Assembly: GCF_001640025.1 (NCBI RefSeq)
Contig: NC_031672.1
Span: forward strand, 4,216,001 to 4,280,000
Origin: Sugiyamaella lignohabitans
Taxonomy: Eukaryota; Ascomycota; Dipodascomycetes; Dipodascales; Trichomonascaceae
DNA: 64,000 nt
Direction of reading: 5' to 3'
The notes under the pieces were generated by a model, which saw nothing but the letters and a program-made list of their open reading frames with translations, made no database searches and had not been told where the DNA came from. Positions 62,478 through 64,000 of the stretch are shown in pieces. The first letter of the stretch is position 1. Each line of letters opens with the position of its first letter. The position numbers and the translations under genes are program-made.

Positions 62478-63854
62478 ATGCCTTGTGTCAGGATGTCGTC
62501 ACCACCCCCTCCTGTAATGGTCAGAAAGGTTCGCAGGCGATCCAGTCTCTTCTATTCTCAATCAGCTGATGATATTTCTCCTACGAGCCCAAATAGTAGT
62601 GGATCTATTACACAGTCGTCGTCTGATGGACACTCACAGCGGGAATCACCCCCTGGCATACCGAGATCTGACAGGAATATGGTTCTACCCCTATGTTCAA
62701 AATGTCGTGCAAATGCTCTATCGGCTGAAGATGTTTATGCGATACTTCCTTCGACACCTGAAATGCACAGTGTTAAAAGCTTTCCAAATAGCCCTGAAGA
62801 CGTCCGGTTTATTAGGGGAGAGTATTGGAACCCAGTCTTAGATCAGCATCAGCGCGACCATTCTCATGCTCATAATAGGTCACTCGGCAATAGTCCGTTG
62901 ATTAGGACACGGCGAAAATCTTCACATAGGGAGCCATTCGTGGGTTCTTACGAAGAAAGTTTATTATCAGGAAGGGTGGCAGCGGTTTCTTGCTCGCCAC
63001 CAGTATCATTTCAGGCTAAAATCGGTGTTCTTGGAAGAGCAAAGTATACTGGACATTGTCCTCCTCAGATTACAACGTCATTTGATGCTGTTTTTTATAA
63101 CTGGAAAGATGATAGCTACTCTGGGGTCGGAACTGCTGCTGTCGGAAGTGTTTCACCCTCTACAACCTCTGCACTCGAGGACTCACCAAGAGGTAGCCCT
63201 TACGTGGGTAAGATTGATTTGAACGAGATATATAAAATTAGGAATGGACCCAGTAGTAAGAAATTTCCAGGGTATCACATTCCTCGTCAGGGTCAGGTTC
63301 AGATTGTTCTATCTAATCTTCAAAAAACGGCGGTACTGTTTTTCTTGATACCATACGATTTGCGAAAAATGCCACCCGGTACAAAGACTTTCATTAGACA
63401 AAAGATATATGAACGAGAGCCAAAGAAGCTTATACATGCTATTCACTTGCAAATAGCATGTCCAAATCGAAACAGGTTATATTTATATGGGGATATTAGA
63501 TTGGTATTTCAGAATCGTGAAGTCATGGCTTCTAAGGGACATTCAAAGTTATCAACAACATCAGAGACATTTTGCGGGGAATTTGCTAAGTGGACCAAAC
63601 CAGATGTGTTACCAGAGACTGATAGCGAGCATGCCACTACTGATATGGACAAAGAAAGTCTCAGTCTGTGTAGTAGATGCTCTGGTGTTATAGATGAAGT
63701 GGCAGAGGCGTCTGAATCGACTTCAAGTGAGCAGACAGCTCCAGAGCATGAATTAAATATTAAGGAAAGACCGGCTGTAACAAGAATTGCATCTAGGGAA
63801 GAGCTAGACAGCCAAATGATGGAGGACATCGGGGCCTCTTTGAAATTTTTATAA
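62478..63854 (+). CDS. Atos-family protein
   Basis: A 458-aa member of the Atos/FAM214 family (DUF4210 plus C-terminal conserved domain), known in animals for roles in invasion and metabolism transcription and in fungi mostly uncharacterised. Landmarks: GSYEESLLSGRV at about 156; LGRAKYTGHCPPQITTSFDAVFYN at about 185-205; PYVGKIDLNEIY at about 241; GYHIPRQGQVQIVLSN; FFLIPYDLRKMPPGTKTFIRQK at about 290; and LYLYGDIRLVF. These match the human ATOSA/B PYDLRDMPP and DIRLLF segments. The C-terminal ~110 residues are acidic and not conserved. The long ORF opens at a TTG (62391); I use the first ATG at 62478. No Saccharomyces cerevisiae homologue is known to me. Confidence 0.82.
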   Translation: MPCVRMSSPPPPVMVRKVRRRSSLFYSQSADDISPTSPNSSGSITQSSSDGHSQRESPPGIPRSDRNMVLPLCSKCRANALSAEDVYAILPSTPEMHSVKSFPNSPEDVRFIRGEYWNPVLDQHQRDHSHAHNRSLGNSPLIRTRRKSSHREPFVGSYEESLLSGRVAAVSCSPPVSFQAKIGVLGRAKYTGHCPPQITTSFDAVFYNWKDDSYSGVGTAAVGSVSPSTTSALEDSPRGSPYVGKIDLNEIYKIRNGPSSKKFPGYHIPRQGQVQIVLSNLQKTAVLFFLIPYDLRKMPPGTKTFIRQKIYEREPKKLIHAIHLQIACPNRNRLYLYGDIRLVFQNREVMASKGHSKLSTTSETFCGEFAKWTKPDVLPETDSEHATTDMDKESLSLCSRCSGVIDEVAEASESTSSEQTAPEHELNIKERPAVTRIASREELDSQMMEDIGASLKFL

Positions 63855-63942
63855 ATATTAATCAAGCATCAATATTAATGAGTACGACTATGCACATAAT
63901 AAATAAATAATACGTTCGAAAAACGGATAAACGAATGAAACA

Positions 63943-64000
63943 ATGGCCCTACGATCTCGTGAAAAACTTGAACCAGCTGAATTGGGTATCATACTTGTAT
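63943..64000 (+). CDS. Possible 5' end of a truncated gene
   Basis: An ATG at 63943 opens a frame that stays open for 19 codons to the window end. It is too short to identify and may be chance. Confidence 0.2.
   Translation, partial: MALRSREKLEPAELGIILV

Overview
The window looks like nuclear DNA from an early-diverging budding yeast (Saccharomycotina), most plausibly of the Dipodascales/Trichomonascaceae type (Sugiyamaella or Blastobotrys-like); the genus is inference. The evidence is compact fungal gene order, short introns with GTRNGT donors and CTAAC/ACTAAC branch sites, yeast gene families (SLF1/SRO9, RMD9, DNF1, GCN4, MGA2, SPT8), and genes that Saccharomyces lacks (PXMP4, an Atos-family protein). 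CTG encodes a conserved Leu of ARL2 (58819-58821), so the code is standard and not the CTG-Ser code. No prophage, transposase, CRISPR array or rRNA was seen.

Layout. 0-17 kb: PXMP4 (peroxisomal membrane), SLF1/SRO9 (La motif), SDH7 (SDH assembly), an aldose 1-epimerase, SLD3 (replication initiation), a CLC chloride protein, TAF6 and RMD9 (mitochondrial mRNA). 17-29.5 kb: a YGL108C-like myristoylated protein, PRP5 (spliceosomal helicase with an RS-type first exon), the DNF1/2 flippase and SIW14 (inositol pyrophosphatase). 30-41 kb: a GCN4-like bZIP gene with a very long upstream region, CDC6, and a quinone oxidoreductase-like gene. 41-55 kb: MGA2/SPT23 (membrane-tethered transcription factor), a secreted GH3 beta-glucosidase, a vacuolar-type sugar transporter divergent from a Tim17-family protein, and an MNN1-family mannosyltransferase with a Lys/Glu tail. 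55-64 kb: tRNA-Asp(GTC), RPL26, ARL2/CIN4, SPT8, an Atos-family gene and the possible start of another gene.

The genes are monocistronic. Shared logic is limited: SLD3 and CDC6, both replication-initiation genes, each have an MCB-type ACGCGT upstream. The epimerase, oxidoreductase, RPL26 and GH3 genes have the strongly biased codons of highly expressed genes, and all but RPL26 have a clear TATA box.

Most interesting: (1) a dispersed ~55-65 bp GC-rich double-hairpin repeat, six copies here, with an invariant stem, variable loop and compensatory changes in its second hairpin; one copy lies in an intron, one 4 bp after a stop codon, one pair in inverted tandem. (2) The GCN4-like gene is preceded on its coding strand by 1,147 bp with no ATG at all, and by only one ATG in about 1.45 kb, unlike the uORF-rich leaders of known GCN4/cpc-1 genes. 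(3) The CLC protein keeps the gating glutamate but has Ala at the proton-glutamate position, so it may be a channel and not an exchanger.

Reading was by eye. Intron joins were inferred from splice signals, frame and family similarity, without transcript data. Several starts were moved from TTG/GTG codons to the first in-frame ATG.
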